A DNA stretch of 64,000 bases from Ignavibacteriota bacterium (GTDB taxonomy: Bacteria > Bacteroidota > Ignavibacteria > Palsa-1295): assembly GCA_003151825.1 (NCBI GenBank), contig PLYO01000020.1, positions 1 to 64,000 of the forward strand, written 5' to 3'. The position numbers and the translations under genes are program-made. Below the pieces are notes generated by a model that was given only the letters and a program-made list of their open reading frames with translations, did not search any database and was not told the origin of the DNA. This document shows positions 26,101 to 33,773 of the stretch, one piece after another (the first letter of the stretch is position 1; each line of letters starts with the position of its first letter).

Positions 26101-28277
26101 TCAGCGAGCGGACGGAGATCTTTAATCTGAAGCCGGTAATCGAAGTCCATCGAATCGACGCACGTCATCATGGGTGGAGCAATCTCAACTTGTTGTGGGA
26201 ACTCCCGGTTTTCGATTGCGGTCAGCAGCGCATTGACATGATCGGGCACGGCGTGGATGAGATCGCCGGTTTGGAATCGGCGATCGATCGTAAGATCCGC
26301 GATGGAACTGCGCAATGTGAGGCTGTCTTCGCCGGGCCGAGCGGCGGAAATTGTAATATCTGCTGTATCTTCCGGAAGCGCATGTCCCTGATATTCAAGA
26401 TTGAAAAGTCGGATGCGCGCCGTCCCGGTCACATCTTCAAAATCTTTAGCACTACCCGTGAGCTTCGCATCGAGATCGACGCGGGCAGGATTTTTCGATT
26501 CACTTCGAATGGCCTGAGCCAGCAGAAAATTCTTGATGGCGCCATCGAATCGAAACGGGATGGTTGGCGATGCAAGCTCTGCCATTGCGCTGCGAACGTG
26601 GATTTCCGGGCCACCCTCGACCACGGCATCGAGATGATCGGCCGTCATCGTGCCACTCTGCATCGCGCCGGCAAGATCGAGCGAAGCGACGTGGTATTTT
26701 TCAAACGTGGATGAAGCATCAGTTTTTGCCGTGATGGTCGCTGCCATCGTTTTCCAATTCGTCCCCCGCCCGGAAACTTTCGTCTCGGCGGTGATGGAAC
26801 TTTCGAAATCGGGATTATGCGCGAGCGCGGCGAGATTAAAATTAGTGGTCTTTAATCCTGCGCGATACTCGAACTGTTTTCGTCGAAGATCGAGCGTGAC
26901 ATCTCCCGCCGCGCCACCCGCACCGCTGGACATTGCATTGAATTTTGTATGAAAGTTGAGCGGCGCGCCGGTATAGGTCAGGCTGGGGATATTGATATTC
27001 CCAAAGCGGCTGAGATCGGGCACGTGCAGGCCGGGCACGTAATCGTCGAGCGTCGCATTCGAAAGGTTCCGCGCCTGAAGCACTAGGTCCATCGTAAGCG
27101 AGTCGGGGTTGTGGAGATTACCCAACTCTCCAGAAATCGCGATAGCGCCGCGATCTCTGAAATTGAGAGCAAGCTTCTGGATGTGAAGTTTTCCAAATTC
27201 GCCCGTCGTCACAAGATTGATTCCCGGCGCGCCGGCAAGGAAATCAAGCGCGCGTGGAAAAAACTGCTTAAGCTCGCCGGTGTTGATGACAGCCCCATTA
27301 ATGGTTGCTTTGACTGGAGAATGCTGCAATGAAGTGAGCAGTCCCGTCTTAAGAATTTTTGGCTGTGCAACCTCGATCGAAAATCCGAGGTCGGAAAATT
27401 CAGTGGTGATCTTTGCATCGGTGAGGCGCGCCTCGGTGGAGTCGAGAGAAGCAGAACACTGAAGGTGCTCTACAAAAAAGCCGCTCTTCTTTTCTGTAAA
27501 CTGCAAATGGTTCACCCGCGCCGATTGCATCGATGAGCCGTGCGCGTAAAACTGGCCGCTCATGTCGAGGCCCTCGACTTCCACATCGGCCCAATCAATC
27601 GCTGGTTCCCCAGTCTGCGCAGCGACCGGATGACCACGCTTCGGAGCCACCATAGCTTCCGGCTGGCTTGGGGAATGATTATAGTCCCGCATGTAGAAGC
27701 TGCCATTCTGGATTTCGAAGCTTGCGAGATCGACAATCTGGGAAAATGGTTTTGGATGCTCATCCGGCGCGGACGGTTTGGTAAGAAGATCGTAATTCCA
27801 GGTCGTGTCTCCGGCAAACTTTACGAACCGGATGACCGGATGCTGCAAAATCAAACTTGAAATCTCTATCTCATTTGTACGGAGCAAGCGAAAGAGGGAA
27901 TATCTTGCAAGGATACGATCGACGTGGATAAGCGGGATCGAATCGTAAGCGGTTCCGGTCTTCAGGTGAAGCGTTACGTTGCTCATCACAAATCCTTCGA
28001 GCAAATTACCCTGGACCTCGCCCACGACAAGCGTTCCGTTAGTGCTCTGTTCGATAGCACTCGCCAACTGGCTTACTACAATCCGCTTGAAGATGGGAAG
28101 CTGAATAAAAAGCAGGCCGGCTAAGCCGAGGAAGACAAAAATAAAAAGCAGCAGCACCGCAACTTTCCGTGCGCGGGGCCAAAAGCCGCGCGGCTTTTTT
28201 CCACGCGCCTTTTCCACGCCAGTTTCTGGCGTGGAATCCGGGCCCTCGTTGGCGGAGCGTGGTTCGGTGGTCTCCAT
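23154..28277 (-). CDS. tamB: TamB/AsmA-like translocation and assembly protein
   Basis: 1707 residues, a usual size for TamB-type proteins. A cytoplasmic Pro/Lys-rich N-terminus precedes a single membrane anchor, VAVLLLFIFVFLGLAGLLF, then the AsmA-like start KRIVVSQLASAIEQSTNGT. The long middle is repetitive beta structure that builds the lipid- or barrel-guiding groove across the periplasm. The C-terminal DUF490/TamB domain is clear: ADLKSGGTLQIERGDDLI, TFNITKGTISFIHDFGNP, SIDVEAEYTHPL, ARVTLDITGTKDHP. The family supports outer-membrane protein assembly and phospholipid transport. It lies 134 nt after rfaE2 on the same strand. Two small perfect palindromes (28181-28198 and 28212-28236) sit in the N-terminal coding region. 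Confidence 0.85.
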   Translation of the reverse strand: METTEPRSANEGPDSTPETGVEKARGKKPRGFWPRARKVAVLLLFIFVFLGLAGLLFIQLPIFKRIVVSQLASAIEQSTNGTLVVGEVQGNLLEGFVMSNVTLHLKTGTAYDSIPLIHVDRILARYSLFRLLRTNEIEISSLILQHPVIRFVKFAGDTTWNYDLLTKPSAPDEHPKPFSQIVDLASFEIQNGSFYMRDYNHSPSQPEAMVAPKRGHPVAAQTGEPAIDWADVEVEGLDMSGQFYAHGSSMQSARVNHLQFTEKKSGFFVEHLQCSASLDSTEARLTDAKITTEFSDLGFSIEVAQPKILKTGLLTSLQHSPVKATINGAVINTGELKQFFPRALDFLAGAPGINLVTTGEFGKLHIQKLALNFRDRGAIAISGELGNLHNPDSLTMDLVLQARNLSNATLDDYVPGLHVPDLSRFGNINIPSLTYTGAPLNFHTKFNAMSSGAGGAAGDVTLDLRRKQFEYRAGLKTTNFNLAALAHNPDFESSITAETKVSGRGTNWKTMAATITAKTDASSTFEKYHVASLDLAGAMQSGTMTADHLDAVVEGGPEIHVRSAMAELASPTIPFRFDGAIKNFLLAQAIRSESKNPARVDLDAKLTGSAKDFEDVTGTARIRLFNLEYQGHALPEDTADITISAARPGEDSLTLRSSIADLTIDRRFQTGDLIHAVPDHVNALLTAIENREFPQQVEIAPPMMTCVDSMDFDYRLQIKDLRPLADFLPRTFLLAQGIISGGVSGCKNGNLNLNVNGDSVAFILRDRPSIDSNLVETEDSNTEAMDTSRHAEDSSIVAHSIHRTAIKRVTHRDSTTLALPHFGAGTPRIQLMPANFRLALRNLSNDPKTVLDHLHAQLDFGTDSLIRLGSALLYYPKVDLVYKNQALDFNVSSIYNNALGIHVKGDVHFPNGDFDFALDTMEFTYENPYFTPTSGSLRQFIWRNEGISHILLAKNGLLKIDTLNIIHPTHADTADHSNAGMQRVSIGGTLSGDTVNAWANFPSFRLEDLRRILPFNPNAKTFDFSKYRGKVRDFQATLAGTLERPDIGARLFVDSMTYAGDEDNKITFDSNYVNLTYRDQELRGSMDIHVANVIANVPNGLNLDNLKGSELRATIDSIPMVIAFERGPSYAADSARAATLPLSASIHTTQFPLEVVTPFLPPFRQIDGTGDINFTVNGTREHIEYAGQASIQNGEFLLAATNMWYLARGPLTFAHNALTLQNDSINNIQSDDPSGAASLSGSFTFNGFDITNFDLRLRTNRLMVLSNAAKESLPVAYGPVTINTGGEDFHFFNTFEEPKIAGTINIMSANVTMPQSNGPAQSVSGEGVIYETLPRDSMPIALRSDTTHGTVRQIYAVRAGSVHMSPIDDTLFPNRMKNIYLDDEGRADSSLSVVETSHASPLAPSFTDKLRMDLRINTQGDATITIPLGGAFGILRTQLMADLKSGGTLQIERGDDLITQANGGFELSSNSTFSFLQTFNITKGTISFIHDFGNPSIDVEAEYTHPLGSNPSQQARVTLDITGTKDHPNLTVYNYNQPTPGGEFELRPEPSPEVAEEDAIYFLGTGSFKGENTNTNPSAIGTLLPDLTGQLAGDVIANLFGSTSSQFAIRSAALNVGTRGAQVTAAYREITLKLGSGYSYSGPNGALGNYGVNIETDIPLSTLSSSALARYFLMEVQINPNPTSATAGSLTQQPIFLTTLLYTGITF
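28212..28236. repeat. Small perfect hairpin in the tamB N-terminal coding region
   Basis: An 11-bp stem (ttccacgccag / ctggcgtggaa) with a 3-nt loop lies 13 nt from a second perfect palindrome, aaaagccgcgcggctttt (28181-28198). Both fall in the disordered cytoplasmic tail. They may be small palindromic insertions or chance. Confidence 0.5.
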
Positions 28278-28411
28278 GTTAGGATAAGCAGGTCACTAAT
28301 CTATACGACGCAAAAACCTGCATGTGACGGGGCTTAGTTCATAAAACCACCGTGGCTGAGAAAAGATTAATAAACCACGATTCGCAGGATGGAAAGGATT
28401 TCCAGGATGCA

Positions 28412-28921
28412 TCACCGATACCGCTCCAAAATGGTCTCGACAATCCCCGTTGTCGAGCGGCCTTCGGCCAGTGGGATCGTCTGCACGCGACCTCCGTTTG
28501 CTTCGACTTCATCGGCGCCGACAATGGTTTTGCGCGAATAATCGGCACCTTTAATGAGAGTATCCGGCAGCGCAAATCGAATGAGTTCCAATGGCGTTTC
28601 TTCATCGAAAATTGCGACGGCATCCGTGCATCGTAGCGATGCAAGCAGCAGTGCGCGATCCGCCTCGCTCTGGATAGGCCGGTTCGGCCCCTTGATCGCG
28701 CGAACCGAAGCATCGGAATTTAATCCGATGATGAGCGCGCCGCCGGCCTTACGAGCTTCCGCGAGATAGTGAACGTGACCGGCATGGAGAATATCAAAAA
28801 CGCCATTGGTGAAAACGAGTGGGGTGGATTGCTTCCGCAGATTTTCACGCCACTCCGCAAGCCGCTCGCGATCCCCGGCATCTCGGAAGTAAAAAACAGG
28901 AGCCGTAATTATGGAAGCCAC
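28412..28921 (-). CDS. rfaE2: D-glycero-beta-D-manno-heptose 1-phosphate adenylyltransferase (RfaE2-type)
   Basis: 169-residue nucleotidyltransferase that makes ADP-heptose for LPS core. The family motifs are present: FTNGVFDILHAGHVHYL (the HxGH active site as HAGH), GLNSDASVRAIKGPNRP, RALLLASLRCTDAVAIFDEE and LIKGADYS near the C-terminus with EGRSTTGIVETIL. In many bacteria this domain is fused to the kinase as HldE; here the two are separate genes 10 nt apart. The order on the minus strand is kinase, then adenylyltransferase, then tamB, so the set is envelope-related. Confidence 0.93.
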   Translation of the reverse strand: MASIITAPVFYFRDAGDRERLAEWRENLRKQSTPLVFTNGVFDILHAGHVHYLAEARKAGGALIIGLNSDASVRAIKGPNRPIQSEADRALLLASLRCTDAVAIFDEETPLELIRFALPDTLIKGADYSRKTIVGADEVEANGGRVQTIPLAEGRSTTGIVETILERYR

Positions 28922-28930
28922 CTCTTATTT

Positions 28931-28961
28931 GTTATTCATTACCCGTTGCTCGTTGCTCTAC
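28931..28961. repeat. Heptanucleotide tandem repeat at the 3' end of rfaE1 (locus C)
   Basis: Units gttattc, attaccc, gttgctc, gttgctc, then tac. On the minus strand it encodes the last residues VEQRATGNE and the stop codon of rfaE1, so the gene end has been rewritten by repeat DNA. Confidence 0.85.
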
Positions 28962-29966
28962 ATCTTCCAGCAATGCCGCGACAAGCTGCTCCCGATAAAT
29001 TGGAACGATTCCCAATTCTTCGATAACCAGCCCGGCGGCGCGGTTTGCGATGACGGCCGCTTCCCGGACACTCATGCCACACGCCATGCAGACCGCCAGC
29101 GTGGCAATGACGGTATCGCCCGCGCCGGAAACATCAGCTACCTCGCGCGCCATCGTCGGGATTTTCGAAGGCTCGCCATGCGAGCCATCGTTCGCTACCC
29201 GTTCGAAGAGCATCATGCCTTTTTCGCCTAATGTAAGAAGCACATGCTCCGCTTGCAGACGATCGAGTAGAAGTAGTCCGGCGGCGATGGTCTCCTCGTC
29301 CGATTCGAGCCGGGTTGCCAGCGCATCTTCTACTTCCTTCCGGTTAGGCTTAAAGACGGTCGCGCCCCGATACTCGAAAAAATTCTGCATTTTGGGATCG
29401 ACAAGCAGCGGCACCCCATGCTTGCGGGTGAGTTCGATCGTACGATGAATCACCGAGCGGGGGAGCACTCCCTTATTGTAATCTTCGAGAATAATTCCAT
29501 CTAAAGAGCCGATGTGCTCTTCAAGAATTTCGAGCAGACGGTCTTCGGTCGCGCGGGAAATTTCGCGCTTCATTTCATGATCCATGCGGAGCATCTGCTG
29601 GCTTCCGGCAATGATGCGCGTCTTGACCGTCGTGGGCCGCGTGGCATCCGTGACAATGCCACCCACCGGAAATCCAAGATCGGTGAAAATGGACTTCAGA
29701 ATCAGGCCTGAAGTATCGTCACCGACAACGCCGAGCATGAGCGGCGTTGCGCCAAGCCCCAGGATATTATGCCCGACGTTCGCCGCGCCGCCTAAGCGCG
29801 TTTGTTCGATCTCGATTTCGAGCACCGGCACCGGCGCCTCCGGCGAAATCCGCGAAACGCTGCCGAAGGTATAGCGGTCGAGCATCAAATCGCCAACGAC
29901 GGCAATCCGCGCTCCCGAAAAGGCGTTCGAGAGCGCTTCGATGCGAGTGTGGTTCAGTTGCAGCAT
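28932..29966 (-). CDS. rfaE1: D-glycero-beta-D-manno-heptose-7-phosphate kinase (RfaE1-type)
   Basis: 344 residues from the ATG at 29966; a TTG six codons upstream is less likely. This PfkB-type sugar kinase phosphorylates C1 of heptose 7-phosphate. Seen are RIAVVGDLMLDRYTFG with SRISPEAPVPVLE, the first PfkB signature TRLGGAANVGHNILGLG, LEDYNKGVLP, and the second signature DVSGAGDTVIATLAV with the catalytic Asp in GAGD. The C-terminal tail is derived from a heptamer repeat. Together with rfaE2 and the GT9 enzyme it provides ADP-heptose for LPS. Confidence 0.93.
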   Translation of the reverse strand: MLQLNHTRIEALSNAFSGARIAVVGDLMLDRYTFGSVSRISPEAPVPVLEIEIEQTRLGGAANVGHNILGLGATPLMLGVVGDDTSGLILKSIFTDLGFPVGGIVTDATRPTTVKTRIIAGSQQMLRMDHEMKREISRATEDRLLEILEEHIGSLDGIILEDYNKGVLPRSVIHRTIELTRKHGVPLLVDPKMQNFFEYRGATVFKPNRKEVEDALATRLESDEETIAAGLLLLDRLQAEHVLLTLGEKGMMLFERVANDGSHGEPSKIPTMAREVADVSGAGDTVIATLAVCMACGMSVREAAVIANRAAGLVIEELGIVPIYREQLVAALLEDVEQRATGNE

Positions 29967-30049
29967 TTCTAGGAGACAGAACAACAGGATAGTATCGGAG
30001 AAAATTGCCGATCGTCATAGTTGATTGGTTTCGTCACGTTTTTCCGGGG

Positions 30050-30172
30050 GTTTTCTCTTCCGGCATCGGGCTGGCCATCGTAAAAAAAATCGTCGAGAAC
30101 CACAACGGCATCATTACCGCAATCGGTGAACTCAATAAAGGAGCGCGATTCGATATTTATATTCCTGCGTGA
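30050..30172 (+). pseudogene. Remnant of a sensor histidine kinase (C-terminal ATPase end only)
   Basis: Translation in the frame ending at TGA 30170-30172 gives SSGIGLAIVKKIVENHNG followed by IITAIGELNKGARFDIYIPA and a stop. This is the G2 box and C-terminal end of a HATPase_c domain, very close to Bacteroidota light- or redox-type histidine kinases. Everything upstream, including the H and N boxes, is missing and the frame runs into unrelated DNA (and the start of rfaE1 on the other strand). No start codon suits it. Confidence 0.8.
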
Positions 30173-30176
30173 TGTG

Positions 30177-30281
30177 CTATTCCTTCACGAACTTCGCCCG
30201 GCTTGGCACAGCATTGGTGAGTTCGCGTACGGCAGCGGATTGCTCTTCGTGAAGAGGGGGGAAACCGCCAGCGATAATGCA
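30177..30281 (-). pseudogene. Possible gene-end remnant of unknown family
   Basis: Read on the minus strand this gives AGGFPPLHEEQSAAVRELT and NAVPSRAKFVKE followed by a stop, with protein-like composition. The frame is open to about 30330 but has no ATG, GTG or TTG. It abuts the histidine-kinase remnant tail to tail, so both may be debris of one rearrangement. The rest of the 29967-30474 gap holds a heptamer repeat and presumably the pgpH promoter. Confidence 0.35.
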
Positions 30282-30400
30282 CGAAATAAAAAGTCGTATT
30301 AGTGGAAAGGTATAAATTCTTTTATATTACAAGGTGGTAAACGGCAATATGTCAAGAAGAATTACGAGATATGAATTACTATTTGGTCGAACGATCCCAT

Positions 30401-30435
30401 CATTCTTCATTCTTAATTCCTAATTCTTAATTGAT
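30401..30435. repeat. Heptanucleotide tandem repeat upstream of pgpH (locus D)
   Basis: Units cattctt, cattctt, aattcct, aattctt, aattgat. It ends 39 nt before the pgpH ATG, in the 5' untranslated or promoter region. Confidence 0.88.
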
Positions 30436-30474
30436 AAGGACACCTTTTGCTACGGTTGATTAGTTGAAAGCAGC

Positions 30475-32790
30475 ATGAAGGACGACCGCTCCCCGACCGA
30501 GTTGCGCACGAGGATTATTCGCTCGCTGCGGGAGACCCTTGCGCGACCGAAGTGGCGGCATTCGAAGCCGATACGCTGGACGATTGGTATTGCGCTTACG
30601 CTTGCGATTGCCGCGCTTTTTCCGAGCGCGCATACGATTGCTTTGTCCGGATATTCCGCCGGCTCGCTCTGGACGAACGCGGACGTGACGGCGCCGTTTA
30701 CGTTTCCCGTCTATAAGGATGGGATCCGCTATGGACAGGAGGTTCGTAAGGCGCTTGAAATGCTGCGACCCGTTTACGTGCCGGACACCACTGCGGAGCA
30801 GGCCAGCATCCGGAACTTTCGAAAAAATTGGGATCGTCTGATGGCGCTCGCCGCGCTTGCCCGCCAGGATACGTTAGGCGGCAGTTCCCTGCTCGATTCC
30901 GCAAAAGCGATGGGACTCTCAAAAGATGAGTGGATGGCTCTGGCCTCGTTTGCTCAATCTCAAAACCAGAAGCAATTCGAGCGGAGCCAGCGCGACCTTA
31001 GCGATCTCGAAGCATTTATCTTGAGGCAAATAAGCGAAGCGGAGTCATCGCGGTTTATCACGTCAGGCAAACCGGAAGAACCGCTTGCCGCCGCGTCGCG
31101 CTATGTTGCGCTTCGAACGCGGCCGAGTGAAGAATCGCTTGTCGTTCGCGATTCGCTGCTGACGATCCAGGCGGTTCAGAACCGTCTCTATGCGAAACTC
31201 GAAGCTCGTCTGAAGCGGGATGCTCCTCTGTTGCACCCGCTTTCGACGCTCGTGGGCGAGTCCCTTGTTCCAAACGTTACCTACAGCGCTGCGTTGACGG
31301 AGGAAAGCCGGCAAGCCATCGTGGACCGGGTTCCCCGTACCGATGGCCTGGTGATCGAGGGACAAAAAATCGTGGAAAAAGGCGAAGTGCTTACACCGCA
31401 GATCGTTGCGTCGCTCGAAAGCCTGTCGAAGGCGCGGCTTGAACGCGGCGGAAGGGTTGCGGAACTCTTGCGTATTGCCGGGACGATCGGACACGCCGGT
31501 CTCATCGTGCTCTTGATTGTGCTCTATCTCAAATTCATTCGCCGAAAAATATACAACGATAATTCGCAGATATTATTGCTCGCGTTGGTTCTGCTCTTTC
31601 CGGCCGTGCTAGCTTATTTTTCCGTGGCCATTCCGGTCGATTTCCCGCTCCAATATTTTATTTTGGTACCCGTCGCCTCGATGCTGCTGACGATCTTGTT
31701 CGACAGCCGAACGGGATTTTATGGCACCGTCGCCGCATCGCTCATCGTAGCGGGCATTCGTGGGAATGATTATTCGGTTGCGCTCGCGGGGCTGTGCGCC
31801 GGCGCGTTTGCGGCCTATACCGTCCGCGATTTGCGAAACCGGGGGCAGCTCTTTACCAGCATCGGATATATTTTCGTTGGATATTTGGTGTCGATCTCCG
31901 CACTATCCCTCGAACAGGGGACGGCGTTGCGCGAGGCCGGTTTTGAGCTTATCTCCGCGCTTGGCAACGCGCTTGTTTCGCCCGTTATCACGCTTGGGCT
32001 GCTCTATGCGATCGAAATGGTATTCGATACCGTAAGCGATTTGCGCCTGACGGAATTCGATAACGTCAACCAGCCGTTGCTCCGTGAATTGGCGCTCCGC
32101 GCGCCGGGAACGTATCAGCATACGATGATGGTCGCCCAGCTTGCGGAACATGCCGCGATCGCCATCGGCGCGAATCCGCTGCTTGCGAAGATCGGCGCGT
32201 ATTATCACGACATCGGAAAGCTCGCCGATCCACAAGTGTTTGTCGAAAATCAGTCGGGAGAATCTGGAAACATCCACGAGGTGCTGAGCGCATGGGAAAG
32301 CGCTCAGCGCGTGAAAAGCCATGTGAGCCAGGGTATTGTTTTTGCCCGCGCGCATGGCTTGCCCGAACGCGTCATCGACTTCATCCCGATGCACCATGGC
32401 ACGCTACCGATTTCCTTCTTTTATCAGCGCGCCGTCATGGAAGCCGCTGGCGACGGCATGGTGAACGAGAACGAATTTCGCTATTCCGGCCCGCTGCCAA
32501 ACACCAAAGAGACGGCTATTCTGATGCTCGCCGATGCGTCCGAAGCCATTGCCCGCACGCTCGCGCGCAAGGGTGAAGAAACGACCTTCGAGACCATCGA
32601 CGCCGCGATCGAGCAGCTCATTCGCACGCGCTTCGATCAGGGGCAATTCGATCAATCCGATATTACGGTCCGCGATTTTGGGATGATCCGCTCGGTCTTT
32701 GCGCGGCATTTATCCGGACTGCATCATCCGCGCATTGTATATCCCTCGGCGGAAGTGGCGGATACAAAAGGCGCGTACGCTCACGCATAA
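30475..32790 (+). CDS. pgpH: 7TM-HD family phosphohydrolase, PgpH-type c-di-AMP phosphodiesterase
   Basis: 771 residues with the PgpH/YqfF layout. A first membrane helix (IRWTIGIALTLAIAALFPSA), an extracytoplasmic 7TMR-HDED domain of ~270 residues, seven membrane helices from ~340 to ~510 (GHAGLIVLLIVLYLKFI, ILLLALVLLFPAVLAYF, LGNALVSPVITLGLLY) and a cytoplasmic HD domain: APGTYQHTMMVAQLAEHAA, GAYYHDIGKL (metal-binding His-Asp, about residue 577), RVKSHVSQGI and IDFIPMHHGT. Family members hydrolyse cyclic di-AMP to pApA, so c-di-AMP signalling is expected in this organism. The Xer gene begins 7 nt downstream. Confidence 0.9.
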   Translation: MKDDRSPTELRTRIIRSLRETLARPKWRHSKPIRWTIGIALTLAIAALFPSAHTIALSGYSAGSLWTNADVTAPFTFPVYKDGIRYGQEVRKALEMLRPVYVPDTTAEQASIRNFRKNWDRLMALAALARQDTLGGSSLLDSAKAMGLSKDEWMALASFAQSQNQKQFERSQRDLSDLEAFILRQISEAESSRFITSGKPEEPLAAASRYVALRTRPSEESLVVRDSLLTIQAVQNRLYAKLEARLKRDAPLLHPLSTLVGESLVPNVTYSAALTEESRQAIVDRVPRTDGLVIEGQKIVEKGEVLTPQIVASLESLSKARLERGGRVAELLRIAGTIGHAGLIVLLIVLYLKFIRRKIYNDNSQILLLALVLLFPAVLAYFSVAIPVDFPLQYFILVPVASMLLTILFDSRTGFYGTVAASLIVAGIRGNDYSVALAGLCAGAFAAYTVRDLRNRGQLFTSIGYIFVGYLVSISALSLEQGTALREAGFELISALGNALVSPVITLGLLYAIEMVFDTVSDLRLTEFDNVNQPLLRELALRAPGTYQHTMMVAQLAEHAAIAIGANPLLAKIGAYYHDIGKLADPQVFVENQSGESGNIHEVLSAWESAQRVKSHVSQGIVFARAHGLPERVIDFIPMHHGTLPISFFYQRAVMEAAGDGMVNENEFRYSGPLPNTKETAILMLADASEAIARTLARKGEETTFETIDAAIEQLIRTRFDQGQFDQSDITVRDFGMIRSVFARHLSGLHHPRIVYPSAEVADTKGAYAHA

Positions 32791-32797
32791 AAGAACA

Positions 32798-33772
32798 TTG
32801 CCCGCCATCACTCGCCCGAAACGATCGAAACGTACCCTCGAAAGCTTAGGGAATGCGGAAGACGTTTCCATTTCCCGGGTAACACGAAATCCCATTGCGC
32901 TTTATCTTAATTATCTTCGCATCGAACGCGGGCTTTCACCGAATTCGCTCGAAGCGTACGAGCGCGATATTCAGAAATTGGAATCTTACATCGCTCCTGC
33001 GCATCTACCCGTTACGCGCGTATCCTACGGAGACCTTCAAACATTTTTGCGGGAACTTGGTGAAGTCGGTTTGGCGCGCGCGAGCGTCGTTCGCATCATG
33101 AGTGGGCTGCGAGGGTTCTATAAATTTCTTCTCACTGAGAAAATCATTGCAAGCGATCCCACCGAAAATCTCGATGTAAAATCCATGCGGCGAAAACTGC
33201 CGGACGTGCTTTCCATTGCAGAGATCGAAAAAATTCTTACGCAGCCGGACGTGACGACGAGCAAAGGCATCCGCGACCGCGCGCTGCTCGAATTTCTTTA
33301 TGCCACAGGCGCGCGTGCCTCGGAAGTGACAGGGCTAAGACTTCCGCAATTATTCTTAAAAGACGGATTGGTTAAACTCTTCGGCAAGGGAAGTAAAGAG
33401 CGCATTGTTCCCATTGGCAGAATGGCGCGCGACGCGATGGATACCTATCTCTCGAAAGTTCGGCCGCTTTTTCTTCGCTCAGGAAAACGGACGGACGCCG
33501 TGTTCCTCAATCAGGAGCGCGGCACGGCGCTTTCGCGCATGTCGGTGTGGAACCTTGTTCGTGAATACGCATCGGCTGCGAAAATCCAAAAACATCTTTC
33601 GCCGCACACGTTTCGGCATTCGTTTGCGACGCACCTGATCGAAGGCGGGGCCGACTTACGGATGGTGCAGGAAATGCTCGGCCATGCCGATATTTCCACC
33701 ACTGAAATTTACACGCACGTCGATCGATCGTATTTACAGGAAGTTCACAGGACGTTTCACCCGCGCGGATAA
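32798..33772 (+). CDS. Tyrosine recombinase of the XerC/XerD family
   Basis: About 324 residues from a TTG just after the pgpH stop; the frame is open upstream but overlaps pgpH, and no ATG lies at the natural domain start. The N-terminal SAM-like core-binding domain begins NPIALYLNYLRIERGLSPNS. The catalytic domain has Arg in LYATGARASEVTGL, Lys in FGKGSKERIVPIG, the HxxR box HLSPHTFRHSFATHL, and LGHADISTTEIYTHV with the Tyr nucleophile. Size and the full R-K-H-R-H-Y set match XerC/D, which resolve chromosome dimers at dif; the operon position after a housekeeping gene supports that over an integrase. Confidence 0.9.
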   Translation: MPAITRPKRSKRTLESLGNAEDVSISRVTRNPIALYLNYLRIERGLSPNSLEAYERDIQKLESYIAPAHLPVTRVSYGDLQTFLRELGEVGLARASVVRIMSGLRGFYKFLLTEKIIASDPTENLDVKSMRRKLPDVLSIAEIEKILTQPDVTTSKGIRDRALLEFLYATGARASEVTGLRLPQLFLKDGLVKLFGKGSKERIVPIGRMARDAMDTYLSKVRPLFLRSGKRTDAVFLNQERGTALSRMSVWNLVREYASAAKIQKHLSPHTFRHSFATHLIEGGADLRMVQEMLGHADISTTEIYTHVDRSYLQEVHRTFHPRG

Positions 33773-33773
33773 T

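Noticed and set aside
28181-28198. Palindrome aaaagccgcgcggctttt as a terminator
   Set aside because: It lies within the tamB coding region near its start; termination there would abolish the gene, so it is treated only as a small palindrome.
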